Part shown: one piece after another, positions 44,601-59,600 of the stretch
How the letters are laid out: each line of letters begins with the position of its first letter
How positions within the stretch are numbered: position 1 is the first letter of the stretch
NCBI GenBank assembly: GCA_940671915.1
Contig: CALNVZ010003435.1
Location: forward strand, 6,384,726 to 6,448,725
Length of the DNA: 64,000 nucleotides
Source of the DNA: Paracentrotus lividus
Lineage: Eukaryota > Echinodermata > Echinoidea > Camarodonta > Echinidae
Direction of reading: 5' to 3'
The notes under the pieces: model-generated
What the model saw: the letters and a program-made list of their open reading frames with translations, nothing else
Database searches by the model: none
Told to the model about the DNA's origin: nothing
Position numbers and translations under genes: made by a program

Positions 44601-47600
44601 CAAATAGCGCGCTATTTGAAATAGCTCGAGCTAGTGCAGCAGCGCCTAGTATGTATCAAGTTCTTCAATGTATTCTTGGGCTGGTTTTAGCTTTTTATTA
44701 GAGGGGTGTATCAGGCTCAATTATATTTCTTTTAAGTGTTTAAGCAAATTAAATGTACCGGTGGGTTTAGAAGAATTACAGGCAAGTACGGTTAGAAAAA
44801 ACAAGCAATGAAAAGATTAATGATCACATTATTTTTTTTCTCTCTCTCTTGCTCTCAGTTTTTCCTTCCATGACCATGTGAGATACAGCCTCTTACTATA
44901 TCCAGACAAAAATTCCCTTGTTCCAAAGTACAAAATTCTTTTTCTCATTTTATTCCAGAAATGAGCGGGGGGGATGGGGGGGGGGCTATATTTTCATCTG
45001 GTGTCATGTGAATTGGGTTTGATTTTTGAAAATTACAACAACAACAAAATCATTATGTTGAAGTATTCAATGTTCCATAAATTCACTTATTCAAGAAGTT
45101 GTAAGAACATACATGTGAGCTCTTTTGAAAATTGGTAGACTACTTCGAAAAAAAATTGTACTCTCCGTTCTTTATTTAACACAAAGGTTTTACAAACTTG
45201 CACCTGGTAAGTGTATAGTAATCCAGGAAATGTCTAAGACGGTTTTAAGGCAACATAAGTCCTTTAAGACTTGGATATTTAAAAGCATCCTGTCTGGCAT
45301 AAAACATCTTCAGATGGGAGCAAAAAGGGTATTAATCCATAGACCTTTATTTAGAGTTATCTTCCTTTGGCTTGCAATAGACTTTATAATATTCTTTGAA
45401 GCAAAAACCTATTTTCAGATAGATCATGAAACAAACGATTGATTCTTGGTACAAGGTCTGACACATTCATTTAGCTTCAATGTGTGGTTAACAGGATGTG
45501 TCACATACTTCTAATTAATACTGAGTAAATAATTACATGATAAATATATGATGTGTGGTCTTAATCCCCAACTGGAATGAGAAAGGCTACATGAGCGGAC
45601 AAAAGCTCACCTTAATTAAACTTTTTAAAGTTTTTACTTAAGCAGAGACATTTTTATTGTATTCTCTGCATATACCTTCTGATTATGTATGTCTACTGGT
45701 TTGACCCAGATTCTAACACTGAGATTTCAATTTTTTTGGGGAAAAGCAAGGGGTGAATAAAATAATAATTTATTCATAATCATGATCATAATTAAAATAG
45801 AACAACTAAGGCGACAATCGCACAGTCTTGATTTCTATATTAAGATCAGGTTTTCACCGTGCATGACTCAACTTTGAAACCTAGCATAATGTCATTTCTC
45901 ACAGCTTGCCAAAAACAGCCATGAGGATACAAATATTAGCATCAGCACTCGTGACACAAGTAATTTGGCTCATGAATTATCACCTTCATTAGATGTATGT
46001 AAGATAGAGAACTGAAAGTGGTGCGAGATCATGTTTCCATTTAGAAAGAGCTTTTTTGATTGGTTAGACGAGGTAAGATTGGAAGAGCAGAACACAAGTG
46101 TTATCCATTTTGATCGTCTCTCTTCCTCTCTTCATAAAGTTATCTTTGCTTATTTTAATATTCTTTCCAGTGAGTCACAGTTACAAGTACTTGATAAATA
46201 CTTTCATAACTGCTCTGAAGCAACTGTGTACAAGCAATTTTGTAGGAGAGTGAGCAATTTACATACCTTCTAGGTCTAGGTATAATTGTTAAAACAATGT
46301 ATGAGGTTAAATGTTCCTGAAGCAAGTTTATGAACAATTTTCATAGTCACCCAGGATTTCTTTGAATCTACTATATTTTTGGCCTATTGTAGATTTGATG
46401 AATCAGACAATTTTAAAAACAAAATATCGTATATAAATGTATAAATATTTATAATCTTTATTATATCTTTTATAAATACTTTAATTATACTTATAATTCA
46501 AAGGATGGTATTTCATGGATTATCATTAATTAAGTGAATTAATTCTTGCTTAATATGATTAAGATATTATACCAGGTAAATCAGGTTTCGCGTTAAATCT
46601 TAAAGAGCTATTATGAAATGCTGTACTTGAATCATTAAATGCTATGTCGGGTAAATGTCATTTTCAATATTACTATCATCATTCATTTATTCATTTATTT
46701 TATTTTCCTTTTAATATTTTTATTTTTATTTTATCTATTTATTTAGTTTTCTTTTGTATTTATATTTTTAATATTTATTCTTTTTATATATATTTATTTT
46801 TATATTTTTTCATTTTGTTTGTGTTTTGGGGAAGGGGGGGGGGGCCTATGTTTCTAACATAAATTTGTACTCCAGTATCTAGAGAATAGTCCATCTGAAA
46901 CACCTGACACCAAACATATGGGTGCATCAATTATTACTGTGTTACACCCCTGTATAAGATCTAGACCCCTCCTATCCTTCCAAACATCCCCTCTTAGCTT
47001 CCTGATCATGCATCCCACACCCTTTAACTTATGCTTCATCTAATAATACAGGTTCTTCATTCAAACAACATACATCTACGTTCCTTACAATTGTTAGATT
47101 TTGTCAGGCTAAATCCTAAAACTGTTCTTTTTTTTAATGGTTGTCACTGTGCTAATGTATATTTTCTTGTACCTCTGCTAAAAAATGTCTCTAACTCACA
47201 ATAAACCTTAGAGGAATAAGTTTACTAATTAGAAGATAAAACGATTTAAATGTGTGTGTTGAATTGTGAAGTGTCAGCCTAGTCTTTCAATATGTATACT
47301 TTCTTGTACCTCTGCTAAAAAATGTCTCTAACTCACAATAAACCTTAGAAGAATAAGTTTACTAATTAGAAGATAAAAGTAGATTTAACTGTGTGTGTTG
47401 AATTGTGAAGTGTCAGCCTAGTCTTTCAATATAGATTAAAGATATTTGTGTAATGAAATTTGATAATTTTTTTTTTCATTTTTAATTTCATAATAGATTT
47501 TTGCATCTGTTTCAAGAAAAGGTGCTTCATAAATACTGATTAACTATATGTTGCTACTGCCATACATGCATTTTAATAAAAAAGAGAAATCCACAGTTGA

Positions 47601-50600
47601 TACTCCATAGAACGATAGACTAACTTTCCCCATTCAGTCAGGGTTTTAAATCCAGATTAAACATATTATGCTTTCAAAACAATGGACCATTCTTTACCTC
47701 GTAGTATCCTTTAAGCATTGTATTAATGCTTTCTCTCTGTGACTTGATGCTCCCGTTGGTAGTAACAGCACTGGTATTGAAACTATCATCACCAAGATTA
47801 GCCACAGACTCTCTCCTGTCCCCACATGCATAGCGGATAGCCTGAGCAACAAAAAAGAACAAACAAACAATAACAAGCATTTATAATTAACAAGTAATCC
47901 TTATATGCGTCCTATGCAATTTATGATATATCATATCTATAAAGAAACATTGAATTCTAATTTTACACATGGAAAAAAAAACTTAAAACTGTTTCTTTTT
48001 TTCTGTGTCAAGTTTCCTTTCATGAAATGAATTTTCAGGCTCAAATACTTCTTCATGCATACATAAAAGCAGATATTCAAGATTAATGAAATGGGAAATT
48101 CATATAATTGGCGATAATTTATGCATACAAAATTATCATGAAAGAACATTCATGGGTTAAAATATGTTTGTCCATTTGTTTGTTTGTTTGTTTGTTTTTG
48201 TTTTTGTTTTTTTTTTTGGGGGGGGGGGGTCTTTGTTCCATCGAAAACAAGGCATTACATTACATTTGCTTTAAATGAAAACAATTGCAAATTCATGAAC
48301 TTGTTTCTGTTTCAGTCAAAAGAAAAATAGCTTCAGCTTATTCAATTAATACATAATTTACATAAGCATTATCATTCTAGAGTATGCAGCATTTGAAAAC
48401 CTTCTGTAAAAAATACACAACAAATTACATGCAAAGATATTGTTTCATCAAATAGGATAAAACATCCTAAATGTAGAAGGTGGTGAATATACTGAAAAAG
48501 ACAAGACCTCACAAAACATTAGTAACAACAAACATTAATAACATGCAATTACTTACCTGTATCTGAACAAATTCAATTGTCAAACATGTTTCAACTAAAT
48601 AAAACATGATTCTAGATCATGTGATAAGCAACATTGAATCACAATTCCTCAAAATAAGAGCTTATTCACTGTTATTATCCACGCAATCAACATTATGTAG
48701 ACTTGTGAGAACATAAGCTATGCAGTGGTCCAAAACATTCACCAAATGAACCTAATACCTAGAATATTAAAAACCTCACATCCACAAAAAATAGTTGTCA
48801 TGAACTCTGATTAATTACCACATTGCCTATGCATTAGAACATTCATTTATTGTCTTTTACACGATCAGACTCATGAACCATGAATTGATTTGATCAATTT
48901 CATATCTTAGTTGTAATACACACTTTTTTCATACCATGTAGAAAATAGTGTTTTTTGTATCTGAATTGTTGTTTTATACACAAAGAATATATTACTAACT
49001 GATTCTATATAAGTTTGAATATAATTAATTAGAACATAGCAACACATGCCTAGATTACAAGACTAACGATGTACAAATATATTGTGTCTATACCCCTACT
49101 TACAAAAATGTACATATTTAGATTCATGTTCGCTTCCGGGCTTAATTTGATAGCGCTGTACGCCAAACATTTTTGACATTCTTCCAAATTAATAGCTACC
49201 CTTTATAAGCTGTATAGGAATATGACTCACTATTTACATTCGCCAATGTTCATTATTGATAAGAATATTGATGGGACTATCAATGACATTTTCTCAGATA
49301 ATTCCAGGGATAAACTAGCAATCATGTAATCTAATTAGATTGGGAAATTAATAAGGATTTTAAAAGTTTATACAAGCTCTTAGATATTTCCCAAACTTTC
49401 AAAGAAGCAATACTTATTTGACATCTTGCAAGGGACTGATATCCACATAGATAATCTTGTGGATATTAAAATAACTTGGAGACAAATTCTACCTGGAATA
49501 TTAAGATAGATATTTAGATAAGAATGAAAAGTCCACTGCTTTTGAAGCAGCAATATATTCAAGACATTATGTTAAAATTGATTTCATCAAATATCAGTCT
49601 GTCAGGGGAATAAATTCTACACCATTTCAGAATGTTATAGGCAAATTGGAGTTGTACATTTTGTAGAGATGTAAAGGATATTGTGATTAATCTATAACTT
49701 AAAAATTAATATACTTCTCAAGAATCAATCAAACATCTTATTAGGGATGATATCCCTGTACATATTAAATTCAATTTCTGAAGAATTTGCCTGTGTACCT
49801 TATAGGTTGGCACAAATTAATAAAATTCCATAACTCTTACTTTTTGTGACCAAAACTGAAATATTACTTTGTTCTTCTGAAAATCTATTTGCAGTATTTA
49901 CCTGTATGACCTCTGTGAATTCCTTTTGAGATATGATTTATATGTGAGCTATAACTTACCTTAAACCATTCATCTCTATGTCTCTCTAATTCAGCTGCTG
50001 TGACATTCCCACTAACAATGACTCGGAAGCTGAGACAAAAATAAAGTTAAAGTCGTGAAATTGTTAGTCAAAATACAAAATACTTAGTCTTCTGAGACTT
50101 TTTTCAAAGGGTGAAAATAGGTAGCATTATCATACTGCTATATAAAGTTGTGGATTACATAATCAGCGTCAAATTCATGGATATTTGAATTTATTCCATT
50201 CATAAAACTTAAATCTGAATTAATTTCTTTCTTTTTTTTCTACAAAGATTCTAATTAAAAGACAGATCCCGGTGAGCAAACTCAATGAGAGACATTCTTC
50301 TTGCAATACAGAAAATACTGAATGGACATGTTGTTGGTGTTGTTTTTAGTTTTTATGATGCCATATGTCATTCAAAATATGAATATTTATGTCATATCTT
50401 ATATGACTGTGAAAGCCTATCCAATATCTTGAATACAAATTGCATTGATCAGCTATGTGTATTTTTATGGAGTTTCATTTACCTCAGGACACCTAGTCAC
50501 TATAAAACTGTATCACTTTAAAACTATATCAAGTTTAAAGACCAAACCCAAACACTTTGCTTGCTTTTGTACAATATCCGGTTTGCATGTCGGAATGAGT

Positions 50601-53600
50601 GTCCTTAAATCTGAACTTTAGATTCATCCTAATCCCATGGTGATCAGACTAAAATAGGTAGCTCTAACCGCAGCCATTAGCCCACTTTGGTTACCTGTAA
50701 TTATGCACTGCCAACAAACCGCTGAATCACAACATAAGAATTAGGTAGACTTCTTCAGAAATAATGTGCGTGATTGTGTGCTTTAAATATGTCCCATAAC
50801 ATGCATATAAGCATTAGGTATTAGCATTCGAACACATAATCAATTGAAAAGATACCAAATTTACTATTTACTCTATTATGTTGCTCATCAATTTTTTATT
50901 TATTTTTATTTTAATTTTAATTTCAAGGTACTTCACAGATGTAGGATTAAAGAGTTGGGGTTTTTTTCGAGAGGGAAAAAGATATAATTTAGTTTCATGT
51001 TTAAGATGAAAAATAAAGATGATAATCCTATTCATAAATCTCAGCCAAACCCAAAGCTAAGTAATGAGTTGCATAAAAATCAATAAAAAGTGAATATTTT
51101 GAGCTAGTTAGCTAATGGGTTTATAAATCTTTTATATAAGCATGATTTTGCATGCTTATCTTGAACAGCATCCTACATTTCACGTGACTGACTTGGATTG
51201 TAAACCCCATTACTTATACTCATGTGACTTGAGTCAATTTTAAAGGGGAAAAGCCCAAATCCCACAGTTTCCCTGTATCCTTCCCATTATTTAAACAAGC
51301 CTCTATTTTTACACCTAACTGCCTCATATTTGCATAAAAGACATTTTCAAAAGGTGTCTTCTAAATAAATTGGATGTAACAAAGGAGTAGAGTTTAATAA
51401 AAGCGAACAGTTAAAACTAATTAGATAATCATACCATACTTCAATCGCTAGAGGGTATTCATTTGTCTCGCAATCTACTATGGTCAACAAGGAAATTCGT
51501 GATCACTCTCGCAAAAAGTGTTCACTAGCTTTCTAGGAAATTCGTGATCACTCTCACAAAAAGTGTTCACTAGCTTACAAGTTCACAAGCTTTCGAGTGC
51601 CGCTGCAACTCTTTATTAAGTGACAAAAATTATCTGAAAACTTTGTCTATTTATACGAATCCTGAGGATCCAACGCACCAAATGCGAAACAACAGGAGGG
51701 CGTTAAGCCGCTACGTGATTGGACGGGCGCGATAATGAACTTATTTAGTCATACCATACTTTATTTTAAAACTTCTATAGCCACAAAGCATGCATATAAA
51801 AGTAGAATACTTGATTAGATAACTTTCTTATCACTGACAGGGTTAATCTGTCACATTGTCTGCAATAAGGTATTCTTTGTAAAACCTACATGTTCTTTGT
51901 AGTTCTTGTAAGCACAATCGCAGGATTTCCTGAAAATTTTCAGCAATGCTGATAAAATTTAAGAACATTAAAGGTTAAACAAGAATCTACTTCGACCCGC
52001 CCCTTTAAAACCAACAATAAGTCACAAGTATAATAACAGAGTATATGGTGAAAGAAATAGGTGTTCAGCATAGAAAATCATGGATAGCTCTTCTTCTAAC
52101 TTGAAATTTAGGTTAGTTGTATTTAAGTAAACTTCAAGTGTTAGGTATCATTGAAAAGCTTGGAATCTCTTCTTTTTTTTGTGGTTCTTTTAGAAAACAC
52201 ATACAACCCAAATATGAATTCTGGCAACTTATTGATGGTTTTGAGCTGGAGAGTGACGTATGGTCACAATTAAAAAAAGGTTTCTTGTAGCATTAAATAA
52301 GAAGCAAATGATCTACAATATATACTTACAAGTAGACCTTCTTCCTGGTTGAGATGCTAAAGCCATTATTGTTGACCTTCTTGAAGAGGTTGACTTCTCT
52401 AGAGAGTTGGAGGATGTTGAGGGCTTGTTGGTTGTCATCATCTGGCTTGTAATATGACAGTTCTCCTTGTCTTATCCTCACCCAACGCCTATCAAAGCAA
52501 TCAGCATCAAGGGCTATGTTAATGATAGTATTCATACACTGGGGGGATTGATTAGGGGGGGTTTCTGAGGATATGCTTATCCGTACCGTTCTCTCCATTA
52601 CTGGAGGGATGGTGGGTTCTAGGGTTATGGTAATAATAGTATTCACACACTTGAGGGATTGGTTTGGTAAAGGCAATGTGGATATGGTCTTCCATGCAGT
52701 TCTCTCCATTTCTGCATGGTAACTGTGTCCTTGAGTTATGGCCATAATAGCATTCACACACTTGGATGCTTTGCTTGGTGAAGGTACTGTGGATGTGGTT
52801 TTCCATGCAGTTCTCTCCATTGCAGCAAGGACACAGGGTCTCTCCATGGCAGGAGGGATACATGGACCTAGACTCAGATGGGCCATGTTCTTAAGAGCAA
52901 GGCTCATGTTGGTCCTACCCTTGAGGTTAAAGAGGGCTTGACTATGTTGGGAAAGTGACCTCAGAGACTTGTTCTTGATGCAAACATGCAGGAGACAAAC
53001 AAAGAGAAGGGGAACCATGTCAAAGTTGTCCTGGGTATCGAGGATGGACTGCAGTTGCTTGGGATACTGGTAAAGCCGAACTAAAACATAAAGATGAAAC
53101 TGTCCTTGTGAAGAAACTTCAGGTGAACAATGGCATGGCTGCTTCAGTAACATTATAGTGGAAGAAGGCTGACATGGCAGTGAATATGGATGCAGTGTAT
53201 GAAACATCTCTTCTGCCCAATGTTGGAATTGTGGTACAAACATCTTACGGTGTATTTTCCTCTTCTGTGGATATATTACACATGAACTTGGACATGGATT
53301 GTAAAGTTTTGGAATGCCCACTGACACAGGTTGCAAGACAAATTGCTCCATTGTAATCCTTCTACAGAATCATGCAATTGATATTAATGGTTATTCTTCC
53401 ACATCAATGCTTATCAACATCCTTCAAATCTGATTTCCTTGTAAAAGTGATTCTCTCTCTATCAATATTCTAAAATAAAACAATATATGCTTCTAGTTGA
53501 TGTTCATAGCTCACAAACCGCAACTACAAATTAAAATTCATCATTGTCGATCAGATCCAGAAAGCTAATAAATGATTCCAATCCCATCGTGCCCGATCAA

Positions 53601-56600
53601 GAGTGTTTTTGAACTGACCAAATTGTGACAAAAATTAACTGCCTCTATCTCTATAAGCCTGCAAAGCACCAACTGGGCTGAAGTGCGAGTACATCCTACC
53701 AACAATCTCGATAACTAAAGCCCTCTATGATCCTGCATCAAAACCACCACACAATACCTTGGACTAAAGTTAGCGGGGTGGAGTATACCATGTCACATAG
53801 ATTAAAACCTTTCTTCCTTCCAAAGCCAATTGGCTGTTTCCTATCCCTGACATATATCACACCTATGGGACAGCTACAAGTTCACCTTTTATTTGAACAA
53901 TAACGATATATGATTGTTCCATTTGAAGCAATACTTTCGATTTGAGGGCAAATAAATGCTAGGAGTGAAGAAATTTACAAGGAATCAATATTATCACTAA
54001 CAATTGACTGGATTGTGTCTATTATTCTTTGATTTTGTTAAAGAAAATGTGTTTTGTTGGAGTTGATTGATTAATTTCAACAATCAGCTTACTGCAAAAA
54101 AATGGGCAAGACAAAGAAAATATTTGTTGTGGTATTCTTTTTCTAGTAACTTTAAAATCCAAATGTTTATCATAACAAAAAAAATTCTAAATATTACATG
54201 TACCACAAGAAAAACTTGTAAATAGGTATGTGATGTCATAGCGGTTAAACAATGAAAGCTGTGAATTAAAAGCAAATGACCAAAGGTCTGTGTTTAATTA
54301 GACCCTATGATTGACAGTACACAATGGGTGTGCAGAAAACAGATTAATCTGATACCCATTTAGTAAATCCATAACCCCGTTTGCTATCTTTTTCATGGTC
54401 GATATTGCCCAATATCCTAATTTTGAAATGCTCTGTACAAGTTCTTTTCCCAATTTATTTCATTGTTTGTTAGGTTTGTTCCCCCTTCAATTTTGCTAAT
54501 TGTAGTTTTAGGCCGAGGGTAGTCATACAACTTGCATCAAACTCAGCTCTTTTTTTTGTTGACTGATCTCTCTGAAGAATTTGTATTTGCTTTTGTTGCT
54601 AGATATAATTTCAGGCCTTTTTGAAGAGTCAATTTAATCAATGTATGTAATCATGCATAAAACTTACAATTGTTGCCAAATTATTAATAAACATTAGAAA
54701 CAAAAAGGAAAATGAAAAGAAATAAAATAACTATATTCTGAGAATTAAAAAAAAAATGAAGACAGAACACTCAACAGATTTATGTTTAGAGGACAAGATA
54801 GGTAATTAATTAGAAATTTGTAACAATCATCCAACGTACATGAAAGCAAATAGCTAATCATTCCAAGGTTAATCTCTCATAAAGAAGGGATTTATTGCTG
54901 AAATGACTAAGTTTAGAAACAAAAACCTGATGCTTGCAGAAATATGACCCGATTCTTGTCAATTGACTAATGCACTGGGTAGTTTAGGTGATTCATATCA
55001 GAGGAACAAATCTTTATAGAATAAATAAGGCAATTTCCCATTAAAATATAAAAATACTATTTTCAAGTGGTCATTGATTGCATCTGTAGCAGCTGCATCA
55101 TGAAAAATTGACCTTTGAATGAAACAATCAGCTTCTGGCTTTGTAAGATCCTCTTTATGTATAAAGACATAGCAAAGCCCTTAAAACAAACACCATTGCA
55201 AATAATAGCAATAAATATTGCCCAAGAATAAACAAACTTTATTACTCAATCTAATCATTGGTATTTGGAAATAAACTTGTTAATCGTAGTCACAATTGAA
55301 GTCTTGGCAAGCTGTAAAAATTGTTATTATTTGTTTTCAAAGAATACAATGAATGCCAATTAACACATTTTTTCTTACATTGCCTTAATTTACAATTTTC
55401 AGATTGCTTTCAATGACAATGCTTGTCTTTAAGGCATACATTGCCAACACATTTACAAGTAATATTTACATCTAATGTTTGTTTGGTTTAGTTTGCCAAA
55501 TACCCATTATTACTCTGGACAAATAAATTTCATCTAAGCCCAAGCTTTCATATTAAGACATATTTTTACAGTACTATCGACATCATTAAAAAAATAAGAG
55601 AAGTAATCAAATAAAGAAAGGGTACATTAGCATTGTTTATGACACTCTTAAAATAAACGTGAAATATTCATTAGAAACATGATTTCAAAGTGTTCATGAG
55701 ATTAACCCATTGAGGACTTATAGCCCGAATATATTCAGGCTGAGATCTATGGGAAGTGTGTGTTATAGCCAAATCAGCTCGTTTCCAACAGGTTAATTAA
55801 GGATAGAATCAGGTTCTATATTTAGAATCACTCACTGTGTACGTAAGAGTACGTCATCAAACACAAATAAAAAATTTTGGTTGAGCCTCGGCTTAAATAG
55901 TATCACATTTGTAGCTAATATGTCAGAAAAATGTCCACCCAGAGCCTGCCTGTAAATTAAGTCTGCAGCCAAAATACTTTTAGACCCTTAAAACCGTTTC
56001 AGATTGCAGCTTTCAGTAGATTCAAGGATTTGTATGAGGCAAAACCGAGTTCAAATATACATATTTTCTGGGGTGTGAGGGGGGGGGGGGTTATGTCAAA
56101 CATATTTGAAATTATCACCTAAACAAATCTTTAAGGACCACAATATTCTCAACTGAAAATCTTTCAAAATCATGATTCTCAATTAAAGAAAATAATAAAT
56201 GAAGACTTTTTTATCTCCCCGATTTCAGTGTATTTGTGCTTTAAATTGGCAATCTAAATGAACTAATATTTTTAATCATATCCCCTTACTACCATTATTA
56301 TACATTAAATTTTTGTTAAACTTTTTTTGAAGGCAGCATTTGTATTCCCCACAATTTTTGCTTTATGTTTCATATTTGATGACTGAGATTAAGGTCTAGG
56401 AGGTGAAAGGGTACAGTGAGTCAAAATATCTGTTTAAGTGAAGAAATTGTTTGATTGAAGACTTTACTCTTTAGAAATGATCTTGGAGGTGAATTAAAGA
56501 CAAGGCAATGGCTAATCAAAGTGAAGTAAAGTAGAGCTTCATGGATGTCTACTGCCATCACTGATGACTAACAACCATGGATTATATGCAGCTTTCCATC

Positions 56601-59600
56601 TGGATTACAGTCATGAGGTACAGTCGCAGATATATCTGGCAAGATTGTCTTTATCGTTTAAAAAAATTAGTGAGCATCAGACTACATAGCATGCTGATTA
56701 TTTATGCAGTTACTAAATGAAACATGTGAATTGCAAATACCTGAGGTATTACTATCATTATCAATGTAATTTGTTTGTCTATGGTATTAGCAGTAACTAC
56801 TCAAAAGGCAAAATGATATCGGTATATTATTTGCAGCAGTAAAAGATTTAGCTTAAGAATTAGCGGTACAATCAATACCATATTAATTATTAAACAGTAT
56901 TTTACTGCAACATTATTTTTAGGATCATTATATCATATCATATCACTTTTACCAATATTGATTTTCTAGATATCCAAATTTAGAAGGCCATAAATAATAT
57001 TATTACTTCAATCATGTCATATGTTTTTTTCCTTTGATATATTGACTTTAACCATAATTTACCATGATATTGGTATAAATTACAATAAAACGTTGATTCC
57101 AATACATGTACTGGTCATGCCACATACTATAATAACTATGATAGATTCCACATCTCATCACAATGTTTTCAAATGTGACTACAATCATAATGATCAATAA
57201 ACCCCAATCAAGTGCTAAAAAACAGTATCTGGGGGGTTAAAAGATACAAAACAAAGCAGCAAAATATGCATACAGAATAGGACTTTTTTTTTTTAATATC
57301 TAAAAGATCTAACAAAAATGAAACCCATATATTTTAAACAATAAATATTCATATAAAGTCAATATTATAGTTAATATTCTGTATCAATCATAATTAAAGC
57401 ATTCCCCTTTTTTCTTTACAATGCTGATAAAAAGAATTCTTCATAATTTTCAAGCACACATTGTTGGAAATCCAAGCAAAAAAGCTAATACTATGGTTCA
57501 TATTATGGTATGTTAAATTAAAAAAATAAAAATTATTATTGCTTCAAATTAAATAATGAGATTTCTTTGTTAAAGGGAGACCATTACAATGTATGTATAT
57601 TTATATCAATTTCCAATTACTACAAAACAAAATAATTCTTAATTTGGAAAATAAGTCATCGCAGTTTTCAACAGAACAATGCTTCCCCAAATTGGCAACA
57701 ACCCAAAGAAAACCAAGTTGGTGTTTCAACTGACCTTGTCCATGTTGTGTAGAGGTTATGATTCTTCTTCTCCAGGAACCCTTCCTTGATGACAGTCTGG
57801 CATTGAGTGAGGGTCCCCCTGAAGTCAGCCTGGGTCAGTACTCTCCCTGTTGCTGTCGACTTGTTCTGCTCCACGATCAGGTGAAGCAACCTGCAGATCT
57901 GGAGTAGTTTGTTGATGAAATAATTGGAGGAGGACATTTTGAGAGAATATGTGGCTTAGTGGATTGAGCAACGGTGTGTGAAATAAGAAGACACAGGTTC
58001 AAAAGCACTGCAATGTATAATATCCCTTGGGTGAGGCATTAATCCCCAATTACTTTTTCCCTTTGATAACAACAGAAGTTGTGGGTCTCAAAGATGATGT
58101 ACACATAGGTAGGCCTCCCTGGCACCAACATACAAACAAATAGTATCAAACTTGATTATGTTTGTCTAAATTCTCCCCCATCCAGTTCGCTGAGTAAAAA
58201 TATATTTATCATCTGCCTGTCACTGAATTCCAACATAAAAATCCATATTCCTATCAATATGCTTTACTATAACTATTCATCAGGGCCTATGTCTGGATAG
58301 TTTCCAATAAGAATCACTGGATGTATATGAAGATAAGGCATGTACAATCTGCTAACTTGCATTCCCTTGATCCCACTGCAGCTCCTTGAAATCAACGGAC
58401 GATTCTTCACGATGATGATCATATCCACCCACGACACTCATTCCTTTCAGAAGTGATTAACCATTACATCAACAGGGTTGGATGAAACCTAGCGCTCCAA
58501 GAAGGGATTCCCTCTTCAGACGAAACTAAGACATCGTAAGCGTTTTGAGTTGGAGAAGAGAGTAAAGTCTGCGATCACGGCAACCGTTTCCCCCTCTTTC
58601 TTCCTCCCGTCTTATATAAGATGCCTTGTAATGATCGGATCATTACAATGAGAAAGTGCACATGTCGAAGAGGCCTGTTGAGAGGCGCGGGGTACATACA
58701 GGTGTCTGGTAGTGTACCCTATCGGATGTCTATATGTCGACGCCCATTTCACTCAAATGTCAAAGGTTAATAACATAGAGTGCCGCCTCCCTGCACTTCT
58801 TCTGTCATGCATACATCTACCAGTTATCAACAGAATGTCTTCATTGCCATGGTGATATGGGAATGTGATGAGGGTTTCAGTCAGCCTGGTTTAATCCAGG
58901 GCAGCATCCAGGGAGTGAGGGAGTGGGTGGGTTCAAACCTTGCTGAAATTTGAGGCACTGTACTTCAAGAATCCCTGGCAAAAAAACCTTCTATCCAACC
59001 AATAATCGGAGGAACCTCAATAGGATATATCAACATGCTGCATATGACGCATTACATAAACTCAGGTTCCAACCTCATTGTTTACAATTGAGACTTCATT
59101 TGAGATGGTGAACCAAGAAGTTAACTGATGCATTCCCCATCACTTTCTTCTAGTTTTCACACTTTTCCTTGATATTGACTCATAACAAATGACAACATCG
59201 TCACTCCTCGTGATGTCTTTGATACAATCATAAGCTCCTTGGGTAGTCAAAATAGGCAAGAGGTAATGCTAGATGTGCATAACTTAAAGGTAGGTTGCCT
59301 TCATTTCGTCAAACATGAATGCATCCTAGGTTCTAAAAATTCCAAATTTATCACCTAAGAACAGAAATAAAGTTCATGCACTTTAAACATTTTTTTTTTA
59401 ATCTGATGAAAAATAAATAGAGAACATCTTCTTCCTTTTCCTCTGATGAACAAATGAAGTCAAAGAAAATTCTGGTGTAAAACAAAATGCATCTTCATGT
59501 GTATCTCTATGTCCTGCACAGATGAAGTATAGAAAAAGATAATTTCTGAGGTAAATCAACACTGCATTATCAAAATGACACAGATAGCCCTTGCCTAAGG

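Larger units (their letters stand above)
43031..47697 (-). other. Part of intron 6, no gene seen
   Basis: AT-rich. Contains the 44.2-kb MITE and the 47.2-kb duplication. Plus-strand frames of 105 codons (45125-45442) and 80 codons (46031-46273) have no recognisable domain or splice context and are probably chance. Confidence 0.5.
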
